A program made the translations under genes and the position numbers. Source: Ptiloglossa arizonensis (taxonomy: Eukaryota; Arthropoda; Insecta; Hymenoptera; Colletidae). From it: a stretch of DNA of 64,000 bases. Of the stretch, positions 12,108-25,191 are shown piece by piece (position 1 is the first letter of the stretch; each line of letters begins with the position of its first letter). The notes beneath the pieces are model-generated. The model was not told the origin of the DNA and searched no databases. It saw nothing but the letters and a program-made list of their open reading frames with translations. The stretch spans positions 124,001 through 188,000 of the forward strand of contig NW_027478402.1 of NCBI RefSeq assembly GCF_051014685.1, written 5' to 3'.

Positions 12108-12992
12108 GAGTTTCTACTTTCAGATGTAGTAGGAATTTCTGGGTTTGATCAATCCGTTCGCGAGATATGGGAGTTGGAAGCTAAGAAATAGTTGAGAAGA
12201 CACCAAATTTTTCGCACTTCTGTTGCTCCAAACGCTTACCCAGAATGGCCTTGGGAAAAAATACACACACCGTTGTTTTCGTACGAGTTTCTACTTTCAG
12301 AGGCAATAGGAATTTTTGGGTTTGGACAATCAGTTCGCGAGTTATGGGAGTTTGAAGCTAAGAAATGGTTGAGAAGACAACAAATTTTTCGCAATTCTGC
12401 TGCTCCAAACGCTTAACCAGAATGGGCTAGGGAAAAAATACACACACCGTTGTAATCGGGCGAGTTTCTACATTCAGACGCAGCAGGAATTTTTGAGTTT
12501 GGTCAATTTGTTCGCGAGATGTGGGAGTTTGAAGCTAAGAAATGGTTGAGAAGGCAACAAATTTTTCGCACTTCTGTTGCTCCAAACGCTTAATCAGAAT
12601 GGCCTAGTGAAAAAATACACATACCTTTGTAATCGGGCGAGTTTCTACATTCAGATGTAGTAGGAATTTTTGGGTTTGGTCAATCCGTTCGCGAGATGTG
12701 GGAATTTGAAGCTAAGAAATGGTTGAGAAGACAACAAATTTTTCGCACTTTTGCTGCACCAAACGCTTAACCAGAATGGCCTAGGGAAAAAATACACATA
12801 CCTTTGTAATCGGGCGAGTTTCTACTTTCAGATGTAGTAGGAATTTCTGGGTTTGATCAATCTGTTCGCGAGATGTGGGAGTTTGAAGCTAAGAAATGGT
12901 TGAGAAGACAACAAATTTTTCGCACTTCTGCTGCTCCAAACGCTTAACCAGAATGGACAAGGGAAAAAATACACATACCTTTGTAATCGGGC
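12108..12992 (+). repeat. Higher-order unit, 5-mer (885 bp)
   Basis: O (tag form), P, a Q/U chimera (tttttgagtttgg then gaaggcaac and aatcagaatggcctagtg), V and W. The 6718-bp duplication ends inside the P monomer at 12450. The Q/U chimera is a second in-register deletion product, distinct from that at about 7000. Confidence 0.86.
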
Positions 12993-14760
12993 GAGTTTCT
13001 ACTTTCAGATGTAGTAGGAATTTCTGGGTTTGATCAATCCGTTCGCGAGATATGGGAGTTGGAAGCTAAGAAATGGTTGAGAAGACACCAAATTTTTCGC
13101 ACTTCTGTTGCTCCAAACGCTTACCCAGAATGGCCTTGGGAAAAAATACACACACCGTTGTTTTCGTACGAGTTTCTACTTTCAGAGGCAATAGGAATTT
13201 TTGGGTTTGGACAATCAGTTCGCGAGTTATGGGAGTTTGAAGCTAAGAAATGGTTGAGAAGACAACAAATTTTTCGCAATTCTGCTGCTCCAAACGCTTA
13301 ACCAGAATGGGCTAGGGAAAAAATACACACACCGTTGTAATCGGGCGAGTTTCTACATTCAGACGCAGCAGGAATTTTTGGGGTTGGTCAATTTGTTCGC
13401 GAGATATGGGAGTTTGATGCTAAGATGTGGTTCAGAAAACAACAAATTTTTCGCACTTCTGCTGCACCAAACGCTTAACCAGAACGGCCTAGGGAGAAAA
13501 TACACATACCGTTGTAATCGGGCGAGTTTCTACTTTCAGATGTAGTAGGAATTTTTGGGTTTGGTCAATCCGTTCGCGTGATGTGGGAGTTTGAAGCTAA
13601 GAAATGGTTGAGAAAGCAACAAATTTTTCACACTTCTGCTGCTCCAAACGCTTAACCAGAATGGCCTAGGGAAAAAATACACATACTGTTGTAATCGGGC
13701 GAGTTTCTACTTTCAGATATAGTAGGAATTTTTGGGTTTGGTCAATCCGTTCGCGAGATATGGGAGTTGGAAGCTAAGAAATGGTTGAGAAGGTAACAAA
13801 TTTTTCACACTTCTGCTGCTCCAAACGCTTAACCAGAATGGCCTAGGGAAAAAATACACATACCTTTGTAATCGGGCGAGTTTCTACATTCAGATGTAGT
13901 AGGAATTTTTGGGTTTGGTCAATCCGTTCGCGAGATGTGGGAGTTTGAAGCTAAGAAATGGTTGAGAAGACAACAAATTTTTCGCACTTTTGCTGCACCA
14001 AACGCTTAACCAGAATGGTCTAGGGAAAAATACACATACGTTGTAATCGGGCGAGTTTCTACATTCAGATGTAGTAGAAATTTTTGGGTTTGGTCAATCC
14101 GTTCGCGAGATGTGGGAGTTTGAAGCTAAGAAATGGTTGAGAAGGCAACAAATTTTTCGCACTTCTGTTGCTCCAAACGCTTAATCAGAATGGCCTAGTG
14201 AAAAAATACACATACCTTTGTAATCGGGCGAGTTTCTACATTCAGATGTAGTAGGAATTTTTGGGTTTGGTCAATCCGTTCGCGAGATGTGGGAGTTTGA
14301 AGCTAAGAAATGGTTGAGAAGACAACAAATTTTTCGCACTTTTGCTGCACCAAACGCTTAACCAGAATGGCCTAGGGAAAAAATACACATACTGTTGTAA
14401 TCGGGCGAGTTTCTACTTTCAGATATAGTAGGAATTTTTGGGTTTGTTCAATCCGTTCGCGAGATATGGCAGATTGAAACTAAGAATTGGTTGAGATGAC
14501 AACAAATTTTTCGCATTTCTGCTGCTCCAAACGCTTAACCAGAATGGACTAGGGAAAAAATACACATACCTTTGTAATCGGGCGAGTTTCTACTTTCAGA
14601 TGTAGTAGGAATTTCTGGGTTTGATCAATCCGTTCGCGAGATGTGGGAGTTTGAAGCTAAGAAATGGTTGAGAAGACAACAAATTTTTCGCACTTCTGCT
14701 GCTCCAAACGCTTAACCAGAATGGACAAGGGAAAAAATACACATACCTTTGTAATCGGGC
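12993..14760 (+). repeat. Higher-order unit, 10-mer (1768 bp)
   Basis: O, P, Q, R (cgttcgcgtgatgtgg), S (gaaggtaac), a hybrid, U, a V-like monomer, X' (gcagattgaaactaagaattgg, gagatgacaac) and W. The only 10-mer seen. It introduces the gcagattgaaac X' class that later appears in the long units. Confidence 0.85.
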
Positions 14761-15291
14761 GAGTTTCTACTTTCAGATGTAGTAGGAATTTCTGGGTTTG
14801 ATCAATCCGTTCGCGAGATATGGGAGTTGGAAGCTAAGAAATGGTTGAGAAGACACCAAATTTTTCGCACTTCTGTTGCTCCAAACGCTTACCCAGAATG
14901 GCCTTGGGAAAAAATACACACACCGTTGTTTTCGTACGAGTTTTTACTTTCAGAGGCAATAGGAATTTTTGGGTTTGGACAATCAGTTCGCGAGTTATGG
15001 GAGTTTGAAACTAAGAAATGGTTGAGAAGACAACAAATTTTTCGCATTTCTGCTGCTCCAAACGCTTAACCAGAATGGACTAGGGAAAAAATACACATAC
15101 CTTTGTAATCGGGCGAGTTTCTACTTTCAGATGTAGTAGGAATTTTTGGGTTTGGTCAATCCGTTCGCGAGATGTGGGAGTTTGAAGCTAAGAAATGGTT
15201 GAGAAGACAACATATTTTTCGCACTTTTGCTGCACCAAACGCTTAACCAGAATGGCATAGGGAAAAAATACACATACCTTTGTAATCGGGC
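14761..15291 (+). repeat. Higher-order unit, 3-mer (531 bp)
   Basis: O, then a P monomer that changes to X sequence in its second half (gaaactaag, cgcatttctgc, aatggactaggg), then one R' monomer with catatttttcgc. The P/X hybrid shows that an exchange removed the usual Q-R-T-U-V-W part. A second 3-mer lies at 25192. Confidence 0.86.
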
Positions 15292-16529
15292 GAGTTTCTA
15301 CTTTCAGATGTAGTAGGAATTTCTGGGTTTGATCAATCCGTTCGCGAGATATGGGAGTTGGAAGCTAAGAAATAGTTGAGAAGACACCAAATTTTTCGCA
15401 CTTCTGTTGCTCCAAACGCTTACCCAGAATGGCCTTGGGAAAAAATACACACACCGTTGTTTTCGTACGAGTTTCTACTTTCAGAGGCAATAGGAATTTT
15501 TGGGTTTGGACAATCAGTTCGCGAGTTATGGGAGTTTGAAGCTAAGAAATGGTTGAGAAGACAACAAATTTTTCGCAATTCTGCTGCTCCAAACGCTTAA
15601 CCAGAATGGGCTAGGGAAAAAATACACACACCGTGGTAATCGGGCGAGTTTCTACATTCAGATGCAGCAGGAATTTTTGGGTTTGGTCAATTCGTTCGCG
15701 AGATATGGGAGTTTGATGCTAAAATGTGGTTCAGAAAACAACAAATTTTTCGCACTTCTGCTGCACCAAACGCTTAACCAGAACGGCCTAGGGAGATAAA
15801 TACACATACCGTTGTAATCGGGCGAGTTTCTACTTTCAGATGTAGTAGGAATTTTTGGGTTTCGTCAATCCGTTCGCGAGATGTGGGAGTTTGAAGCTAA
15901 GAAATGGTTGAGAAAGCAACAAATTTTTCACACTTCTGCTGCTCCAAACGCTTAACCAGAATGGCCTAGGGAAAAAATACACATACTGTTGTAATCGGGC
16001 GAGTTTCTACTTTCAGATATAGTAGGAATTTTTGGGTTTGGTCAATCCGTTCGCGAGATATGGGAGTTGGAAGCTAAGAAATGGTTGAGAAGGCAACAAA
16101 TTTTTCACACTTCTGCTGCTCCAAACGCTTAACCAGAATTGCCTAGGGAAAAAATACACATACTGTTGTAATCGGGCGAGTTTCTACTTTCAGATATAGT
16201 AGGAATTTTTGGGTTTGTTCAATCCGTTCGCGAGATATGGCAGTTTGAAGCTAAGAAATGGTTGAGAAGACAACAAATTTTTCGCACTTTTGCTGCACCA
16301 AACGCTTAACCAGAATGGCCTAGGGAAAAATACACATACGTTGTAAGCGGGCGAGTTTCTACATTCAGATGTAGTAGGAATTTTTGGGTTTGGTCAATCC
16401 GTTCGCGAGATGTGGGAGTTTGAAGCTAAGAAATGGTTGAGAAGGTAACAAATTTTTCGCATTTCTGCTGCTCCAAACGCTTAACCAGAATGGACAAGGG
16501 AAAAAATACACATACCTTTGTAATCGGGC
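15292..16529 (+). repeat. Higher-order unit, 7-mer (1238 bp)
   Basis: O (tag form), P, Q, R, S, T and the gaaggtaac monomer, in the same order as 5390-6626. One extra base in Q (ctagggagataaatac near 15795) makes it 1 bp longer and breaks the ATG-started ORF that other Q copies of this form carry. Confidence 0.87.
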
Positions 16530-17414
16530 GAGTTTCTACTTTCAGATGTAGTAGGAATTTCTGGGTTTGATCAATCCGTTCGCGAGATATGGGAGTTGGA
16601 AGCTAAGAAATGGTTGAGAAGACACCAAATTTTTCGCACTTCTGTTGCTCCAAACGCTTACCCAGAATGGCCTTGGGAAAAAATACACACACCGTTGTTT
16701 TCGTACGAGTTTCTACTTTCAGAGGCAATAGGAATTTTTGGGTTTGGACAATCAGTTCGCGAGTTATGGGAGTTTGAAGCTAAGAAATGGTTGAGAAGAC
16801 AACAAATTTTTCGCAATTCTGCTGCTCCAAACGCTTAACCAGAATGGGCTAGGGAAAAAATACACACACCGTTGTAATCGGGCGAGTTTCTACATTCAGA
16901 CGCAGCAGGAATTTTTGAGTTTGGTCAATTTGTTCGCGAGATATGGGAGTTTGATGCTAAGATGTGGTTCAGAAAACAACAAATTTTTCGCACTTCTGCT
17001 GCACCAAACGCTTAACCAGAATGGCCTAGGGAAAAAATACACATACTGTTGTAATCGCGCGAGTTTCTACTTTCAGATATAGTAGGAATTTTTGGGTTTG
17101 TTCAATCCGTTCGCGAGATATGGCAGATTGATACTAAGAAATGGTTGAGATGACAACAAATTTTTCGCATTTCTGCTGCTCCAAACGCTTAACCAGAATG
17201 GACTAGGGAAAAAATACACATACCTTTGTAATCGGGCGAGTTTCTACTTTCAGATGTAGTAGGAATTTCTGGGTTTGATCAATCTGTTCGCGAGATGTGG
17301 GAGTTTGAAGCTAAGAAATGGTTGAGAAGACAACAAATTTTTCGCACTTCTGCTGCTCCAAACGCTTAACCAGAATGGACAAGGGAAAAAATACACATAC
17401 CTTTGTAATCGGGC
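16530..17414 (+). repeat. 5-mer unit (885 bp) preceding a tagged O-P pair
   Basis: O, P, Q (tttttgagtttgg), X' with the private mark gcagattgatactaag, and W. The same five-monomer cassette with gattgatac recurs at 41452, 47287 and 50822. In all four cases the next O-P pair carries GAGGTAATAGG. Confidence 0.87.
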
Positions 17415-18830
17415 GAGTTTCTACTTTCAGATGTAGTAGGAATTTCTGGGTTTGATCAATCCGTTCGCGAGATATGGGAGTTGGAAGCTAAGAAATGGTT
17501 GAGAAGACACCAAATTTTTCGCACTTCTGTTGCTCCAAACGCTTACCCAGAATGGCCTTGGGAAAAAATACACACACCGTTGTTTTCGTACGAGTTTCTA
17601 CTTTCAGAGGTAATAGGAATTTTTGGGTTTGGACAATCAGTTCGCGAGTTATGGGAGTTTGAAGCTAAGAAATGGTTGAGAAGACAACAAATTTTTCGCA
17701 ATTCTGCTGCTCCAAACGCTTAACCAGAATGGGCTAGGGAAAAAATACACACACCGTTGTAATCGGGCGAGTTTCTACATTCAGACGCAGCAGGAATTTT
17801 TGGGGTTGGTCAATTTGTTCGCGAGATATGGGAGTTTGATGCTAAGATGTGGTTCAGAAAACAACAAATTTTTCGCACTTCTGCTGCACCAAACGCTTAA
17901 CCAGAACGGCCTAGGGAGAAAATACACATACCGTTGTAATCGGGCGAGTTTCTACTTTCAGATGTAGTAGGAATTTTTGGGTTTGGTCAATCCGTTCGCG
18001 AGTTGTGGGAGGTTGAAGCTAAGAAATGGTTGAGAAAGCAACAAATTTTTCACACTTCTGCTGCTCCAAACGCTTAACCAGAATGGCCTAGGGAAAAAAT
18101 ACACATACTGTTGTAATCGGGCGAGTTTCTACTTTCAGATATAGTAGGAATTTTTGGGTTTGGTCAATCCGTTCGCGAGATATGGGAGTTGGAAGCTAAG
18201 AAATGGTTGAGAAGGCAACAAATTTTTCGCACTTCTGTTGCTCCAAACGCTTAATCAGAATGGCCTAGTGAAAAAATACACATACCTTTGTAATCGGGCG
18301 AGTTTCTACATTCAGATGTAGTAGGAATTTTTGGGTTTGGTCAATCAGTTCGCGAGATGTGGGAGTTTGAAGCTAAGAAATGGTTGAGAAGACAACAAAT
18401 TTTTCGCACTTTTGCTGCACCAAACGCTTAACCAGAACGGCCTAGGGAAAAAATACACATACTGTTGTAATCGGGCGAGTTTCTACTTTCAGATATAGTA
18501 GGAATTTTTGGGTTTGTTCAATCCGTTCGCGAGATATGGCAGATTGAAACTAAGAAATGGTTGAGATGACAACAAATTTTTCGCATTTCTGCTGCTCCAA
18601 ACGCTTAACCAGAATGGACTAGGGAAAAAATACACATACCTTTGTAATCGGGCGAGTTTCTACTTTCAGATGTAGTAGGAATTTCTGGGTTTGATCAATC
18701 CGTTCGCGAGATGTGGGAGTTTGAAGCTAAGAAATGGTTGAGAAGACAACAAATTTTTCGCACTTCTGCTGCTCCAAACGCTTAACCAGAATGGACAAGG
18801 GAAAAAATACACATACCTTTGTAATCGGGC
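17415..18830 (+). repeat. Higher-order unit, 8-mer (1416 bp), tagged P
   Basis: O, P with GAGGTAATAGG at about 17606 (GAGGCAATAGG elsewhere), Q, R (cgagttgtgggagg), an S/U hybrid, V, X' and W. This is the leftmost of five P monomers with that C-to-T change. Confidence 0.86.
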
Positions 18831-19474
18831 GAGTTTCTACTTTCAGATTTAGTAGGAATTTCTGGGTTTGATCAATCCGTTCGCGAGATATGGGAGTTGG
18901 AAGCTAAGAAATGGTTGAGAAGACACCAAATTTTTCGCACTTCTGTTGCTCCAAACGCTTACCCAGAATGGCCTTGGGAAAAAATACACACACCGTTGTT
19001 TTCGTACGAGTTTCTACTTTCAGAGGCAATAGGAATTTTTGGGTTTGGACAATCAGTTCGCGAGTTGTGGGAGTTTGAAGCTAAGAAATGGTTGAGAAGA
19101 CAACAAATTTTTCGCAATTCTGCTGCTCCAAACGCTTAACCAGAATGGGCTAGGGAAAAAATACACACACCGTTGTAATCGGGCGAGTTTCTACATTCAG
19201 ACGCAGCAGGAATTTTTGGGTTTGGTCAATTTGTTCGCGAGATATGGGAGTTTGATGCTAAGATGTGGTTCAGAAAACAACAAATTTTTCGCACTTCTGC
19301 TGCACCAAACGCTTAACCAGAACGGCCTAGGGAGAAAATACACATACCGTTGTAATCGGGCGAGTTTCTACTTTCAGATGTAGTAGGAATTTTTGGGTTT
19401 GGTCAATCCGTTCGCGAGATGTGGGAGTTTGAAGCTAAGAAATGGTTGAGAAAGCAACAAATTTTTCACACTTC

Positions 19475-20180
19475 TGCTGCTCCAAACGCTTAACCAGAAT
19501 GGCCTAGGGAAAAAATACACATACTGTTGTAATCGGGCGAGTTTCTACTTTCAGATCTAGTAGGAATTTTTGGGTTTGGTCAATCCGTTCGCGAGATATG
19601 GGAGTTGGAAGCTAAGAAATGGTTGAGAAGGCAACAAATTTTTCACACTTCTGCTGCTCCAAACGCTTAACCAGAATGGCCTAGGGAAGAAATACACATA
19701 CTGTTGTAATCGGGCGAGTTTCTACTTTCAGATATAGTAGGAATTTTTGGGTTTGTTCAATCCGTTCGCGAGATATGGCAGTTTGAAGCTAAGAAATGGT
19801 TGAGAAGACGACAAATTTTTCGCACTTTTGCTGCACCAAACGCTTAACCAGAATGGCCTAGGGAAAAATACACATACGTTGTAATCGGGCGAGTTTCTAC
19901 ATTCAGATGTAGTAGGAATTTTTGGGTTTGGTCAATCCGTTCGCGAGATGTGGGAGTTTGAAGCTAAGAAATGGTTGAGAAGGCAACAAATTTTTCGCAC
20001 TTCTGTTGCTCCAAACGCTTAATCAGAATGGCCTAGTGAAAAAATACACATACCTTTGTAATCGGGCGAGTTTCTACATTCAGATGTAGTAGGAATTTTT
20101 GGGTTTGGTCAATCCGTTCGCGAGATGTGGGAGTTTGAAGCTAAGAAATGGTTGAGAAGACAACAAATTTTTCGCACTTT
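19475..20180 (+). repeat. 706-bp tandem duplication, copy 1 (4 monomers)
   Basis: Contains the private change gatctagtagg at 19554 (creating AGATCT) that I saw only here and in copy 2. The corresponding unit at 28196 has gatatagtagg, so the change predates this duplication but is absent from the related unit. Length is 4 x 177 minus 2 because one T monomer is 175 bp. Confidence 0.88.
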
Positions 20181-20886
20181 TGCTGCTCCAAACGCTTAAC
20201 CAGAATGGCCTAGGGAAAAAATACACATACTGTTGTAATCGGGCGAGTTTCTACTTTCAGATCTAGTAGGAATTTTTGGGTTTGGTCAATCCGTTCGCGA
20301 GATATGGGAGTTGGAAGCTAAGAAATGGTTGAGAAGGCAACAAATTTTTCACACTTCTGCTGCTCCAAACGCTTAACCAGAATGGCCTAGGGAAGAAATA
20401 CACATACTGTTGTAATCGGGCGAGTTTCTACTTTCAGATATAGTAGGAATTTTTGGGTTTGTTCAATCCGTTCGCGAGATATGGCAGTTTGAAGCTAAGA
20501 AATGGTTGAGAAGACGACAAATTTTTCGCACTTTTGCTGCACCAAACGCTTAACCAGAATGGCCTAGGGAAAAATACACATACGTTGTAATCGGGCGAGT
20601 TTCTACATTCAGATGTAGTAGGAATTTTTGGGTTTGGTCAATCCGTTCGCGAGATGTGGGAGTTTGAAGCTAAGAAATGGTTGAGAAGGCAACAAATTTT
20701 TCGCACTTCTGTTGCTCCAAACGCTTAATCAGAATGGCCTAGTGAAAAAATACACATACCTTTGTAATCGGGCGAGTTTCTACATTCAGATGTAGTAGGA
20801 ATTTTTGGGTTTGGTCAATCCGTTCGCGAGATGTGGGAGTTTGAAGCTAAGAAATGGTTGAGAAGACAACAAATTTTTCGCACTTT
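20181..20886 (+). repeat. 706-bp tandem duplication, copy 2
   Basis: Follows copy 1 directly. The junction monomer is a hybrid: cacttttgctg from the V class joined to ctccaaacgc from the R class, in register. This is what unequal crossing-over between out-of-step monomers leaves. Beyond 20886 the sequence reverts to tgctgcacc. Confidence 0.88.
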
Positions 20887-21249
20887 TGCTGCACCAAACG
20901 CTTAACCAGATTGGCCTAGGGAAAAAATACACATACTGTTGTAATCGGGCGAGTTTCTACTTTCAGATATAGTAGGAATTTTTGGGTTTGTTCAATCCGT
21001 TCGCGAGATATGGCAGATTGAAACTAAGAAATGGTTGAGATGACAACAAATTTTTCGCATTTCTGCTGCTCCAAACGCTTAACCAGAATGGACTAGGGAA
21101 AAAATACACATACCTTTGTAATCGGGCGAGTTTCTACTTTCAGATGTAGTAGGAATTTCTGGGTTTGATCAATCCGTTCGCGAGATGTGGGAGTTTGAAG
21201 CTAAGAAATGGTTGAGAAGACAACAAATTTTTCGCACTTCTGCTGCTCC

Positions 21250-23777
21250 AAACGCTTAACCAGAATGGCCTAGGCAAAAATACACATACGTTCTAATCGG
21301 GCGAGTTTCTACATTCAGATGTAGTAGGAATTTTTGGGTTTGGTCAATCCGTTCGCGAGATGTGGGAGTTTGAAGCTAAGAAATGGTTGAGAAGGCAACA
21401 AATTTTTCGCACTTCTGCTGCTCCAAACGCTTAACCAGAATGTCCTAGGGAAAAAATACACATACCTTTGTAATCGGGCGAGTTTCTACTTTCAGATGTA
21501 GTAGGAATTTCTGGGTTTGATCAATCCGTTCGCGAGATGTGGGAGTTTGAAGCTAAGAAATGGTTGAGAAGACAACAAATTTTTCGCACCTCTGCTGCAC
21601 CAAACGCTTAACCAGAATGGCCTAGGGAAAAAATACACATACCGTTGTAATCGGGCAAGCTTCTACATTCAGACGCAGCATGAATTTTTGGGTGTGGTCA
21701 ATCCGTTCGCGAGATATGGGAGTTTGAAGCTAAGAAATGTTTGAGAAGGCAACAAATTTTTCGCACTTCTGCTGCTCCAAACGCTTAACCAGAATGGCCT
21801 AGGGAAAAAATACACATACCCTTGTAATCGGGCGAGTTTCTACATTCAGACGCAATAGGAATTTTTGGGTTTGGTCAATCCGTTCGCGAGATATGGGAGT
21901 TGGAAGCTAAGAAATGGTTGAGAAGGCAACAAATTTTGCGCATTTCAGCTGCTCCAAACGCTTAACCAGAATGGCCTTGGGAAAAAATACACATACCGTT
22001 GTTAGCGTATGAGTTTCTGCTTTCAGACGCAATAGGAATTTTTGGGTGTGGTCAATCCGTTCGCGAGATATGGGAGTTTGAAGCTAAGAAATGTTTGAGA
22101 AAGCAACAAATTTTTCGCATTTCTGCTGCTCCAAACGCTTAACCAGAATGGCCTAGGGAAAAAATACACATACCGTTGTAATCGGGCGAGTTTCTACATT
22201 CAGACGCAATAGGAATTTTTGGGTTTGGTCAATCCGTTCGCGAGATATGGGAGTTTGAAGCTAAGAAATGGTTGAGAAGACAACAAATTTTTCGCACTTC
22301 TGCTGCTCCAAACGCTTAACCAGAGTGGCCTAGGGAAAAATACACATACCGTTGTAATCGGGCGAGTTTCTACATTCAGACGCAGTAGGAATTTTTGGGC
22401 TTGGTCAATCCGTTCGCGAGATATAGGAGTTTGAAGCTAAGAAATGGTTGAGAAGGCAACAAATTTTTCGCACTTCTGCTGCTCCAAACACTTAACCAGA
22501 ATGGCCTAGGGTGAAAATACACAAACCGTTGTAATCGGGCGAGTTTCTACATTCAGACGCAGCAGGAATTTTTGGGTTTGGTCAATCCGTTCGCGAGATA
22601 TGGTTGTTTGAAGCTAAGAAATGCTTGATTAGCCAACAAATTTTTCGCACTTCTGTAGCTCCAAACGCTTAATCAGAATGGCCTAGTGAAAAAATACACA
22701 TACCTTTGTAATCGGGCGAGTTTCTACTTTCAGATGTAGTAGGAATTTTTGGGTTTCGTCAATCCGTTCGCGAGATGTGGGAGTTTGAAACTAAGAAATG
22801 GTTAAGAAGACAACAAATTTTTCGCACTTCTGCTGCTCCAAACGCTTAACCAGAATGGCCTAGGGAAAAAATGCACATACCGTTGTAATCCGGCGAATTT
22901 CTACTTTCAGATGTAGTAGGATATTTTTGGGTTTGGTCAATCCGTTCGCGAGATATGGGATTTGGAAGCTAAGAAATGTTTGATAAGGCAACAAATTTTT
23001 CGCACTTCTGCTGCTCCAAACGCTTAACCAGAATGGCCTAGGGAAAAAATACACATACCGTTGCAATCGGGCGAGTTTCTACATTCAGACGCAATAGGAA
23101 TTTTTGGGATTGGTCAATCCGTTCAGAAGATATGGGAGTTGGAAGCTAAGAAATGGCTGAGAAGGCAACAAATTTTGCGCATTTCAGCTGCTCCAAACGC
23201 TTAACCAGAATGGCCTTGGGTAAAAATACACACACCGTTGTTATCGTATGAGTTTCTGCTTTCAGACGCAATAGGAATTTTTGGGTTTGGTCAATCCGTT
23301 CGCGAGATGTGAGAGTTTGAAGCTAAGAAATGGTTGAGAAGGCAACAAATTTTGCGCATTTCAGCTGCTCCAAACGCTTAACCAGAATGGCCTTGGGAAA
23401 AAAGACATACCGTTGTTATCGTACGAGTTTCTACTTTCAGACGCAGTAGGAATTTTTGATTTGGTCAATCCGTTCGCGAGATATGGGAGTTTGAAGCTAG
23501 GAAATGCTTGAGAATGCAAGAAATTTTTCGCACTTCTGCTGCTCCAAACGCTTACCCAGAATGGCCTAGTGAAAAAATACACATGCCTTTGTAATCGGGC
23601 GAGTTTCTTCTTTCAGATGTAGTAGGAATATTTGGGTTTGGTCAATCCGTTCGCGAGATGTGGGAGTTTGAAGCTAAGATGTGGTTGAGAAAACAACAAA
23701 TTTTTCGCACTTCTGCTGCTCCAAACGCTTAACCAGAACGGCCTAGGGAAAAAATACACATACCCTTGTAATCGGGC
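21250..23777 (+). repeat. Divergent monomer block 1
   Basis: Monomers here carry marks not found in the homogeneous zone: ctaggcaaaaatac with cgttctaatcgg (21271), cgggcaagcttc, gttagcgtatgag (22001), attttgcgcatttcagctg, gatataggag, gcttgattagccaac (about 22625), ttcagaagatatg (about 23114), and a shortened copy with gggaaaaaagacatacc and tttttgatttgg (23400-23460). Mutual divergence is higher than in the O-P zone, which suggests older, less homogenised repeats. Confidence 0.85.
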
Positions 23778-25191
23778 GAGTTTCTACATTCAGACGCAAT
23801 AGGAATTTTTGGGTTTGGTCAATCCGTTCGCGAGATATGGGAGTTGGAAGCTAAGAAATGGTTGAGAAGGCAACAAATTTTTCGCACTTCTGTTGCTCCA
23901 AACGCTTACCCAGAATGGCCTTGGGAAAAAATACACACACCGTTGTTTTCGTACGAGTTTCTACTTTCAGAGGCAATAGGAATTTTTGGGTTTGGACAAT
24001 CAGTTCGCGAGTTATGGGAGTTTGAAGCTAAGAAATGGTTGAGAAGACAACAAATTTTTCGCAATTCTGCTGCTCCAAACGCTTAACCAGAATGGGCTAG
24101 GGAAAAAATACACACACCGTTGTAATCGGGCGAGTTTCTACATTCAGACGCAGCAGGAATTTTTGGGGTTGGTCAATTTGTTCGCGAGATATGGGAGTTT
24201 GATGCTAAGATGTGGTTCAGAAAACAACAAATTTTTCGCACTTCTGCTGCACCAAACGCTTAACCAGAACGGCCTAGGGAGAAAATACACATACCGTTGT
24301 AATCGGGCGAGTTTCTACTTTGAGATGTAGTAGGAATTTTTGGGTTTGGTCAATCCGTTCGCGAGATGTGGGAGTTTGAAGCTAAGAAATGGTTGAGAAA
24401 GCAACAAATTTTTCACACTTCTGCTGCTCCAAACGCTTAACCAGAATGGCCTAGGGAAAAAATACACATACTGTTGTAATCGGGCGAGTTTCTACTTTCA
24501 GATATAGTAGGAATTTTTGGGTTTGGTCAATCCGTTCGCGAGATATGGGAGTTGGAAGCTAAGAAATGGTTGAGAAGGCAACAAATTTTTCACACTTCTG
24601 CTGCTCCAAACGCTTAACCAGAATGGCCTAGGGAAAAAATACACATACTGTTGTAATCGGGCGAGTTTCTACTTTCAGATATAGTAGGAATTTTTGGGTT
24701 TGTTCAATCCGTTCGCGAGATATGGCAGTTTGAAGCTAAGAAATGGTTGAGAAGACAAGAAATTTTTCGCACTTTTGCTGCACCAAACGCTTAACCAGAA
24801 TGGTCTAGGGAAAAATACACATACGTTGTAATCGGGCGAGTTTCTACATTCAGATGTAGTAGGAATTTTTGGGTTTGGTCAATCCGTTCGCGAGATGTGG
24901 GAGTTTGAAGCTAAGAAATGGTTGAGAAGGCAACAAATTTTTCGCACTTCTGTTGCTCCAAACGCTTAATCAGAATGGCCTAGTGAAAAAATACACATAC
25001 CTTTGTAATCGGGCGAGTTTCTACATTCAGATGTAGTAGGAATTTTTGGGTTTGATCAATCCGTTCGCGAGATGTGGGAGTTTGAAGCTAAGAAATGGTT
25101 GAGAAGACAACAAATTTTTCGCACTTCTGCTGCTCCAAACGCTTAACCAGAATGGACAAGGGAAAAAATACACATACCTTTGTAATCGGGC
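23778..25191 (+). repeat. Higher-order unit, 8-mer (1414 bp)
   Basis: O here is chimeric: gacgcaatagg and gaaggcaac come from a divergent-block monomer, and cttacccagaatggccttgg onward from true O. P, Q, R, S, T, U and W follow. The same chimeric O occurs at 35795, 47287 and 50822, each time just after a divergent block, so the block/O junction has been copied as a unit. Confidence 0.87.

Larger units (their letters stand above)
7344..12450 (+). repeat. 5.1-kb duplicated segment, right copy
   Basis: Counterpart of 626-5732. About 1.6 kb of other monomers (5733-7343) separates the two copies, so this is a period-6718 tandem duplication with part of one period replaced or lost. Confidence 0.88.
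18831..23777 (+). repeat. Long higher-order unit, 28-mer (4947 bp)
   Basis: It starts with an O-P-Q-R-S-T-U run, contains a 706-bp tandem duplication (19475-20886), then enters a block of divergent monomers from about 21250. No O-P pair occurs for 28 monomers. Related long units start at 31024 and 42337, giving a repeat of repeats about 11-12 kb apart. The O monomer has gatttagtagg. Confidence 0.87.

Noticed and set aside
626..12450. Assembly artefact as the full explanation of the 6718-bp duplication
   Set aside because: The copies differ at least at 3070/9788 and 3686/10404 and are separated by different sequence, which argues for real duplication; read depth is still needed to be sure.
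22993..23006. Repeated aaatttttcgcac strings as possible regulatory boxes
   Set aside because: They occur once per monomer simply as part of the repeat and show no special distribution.
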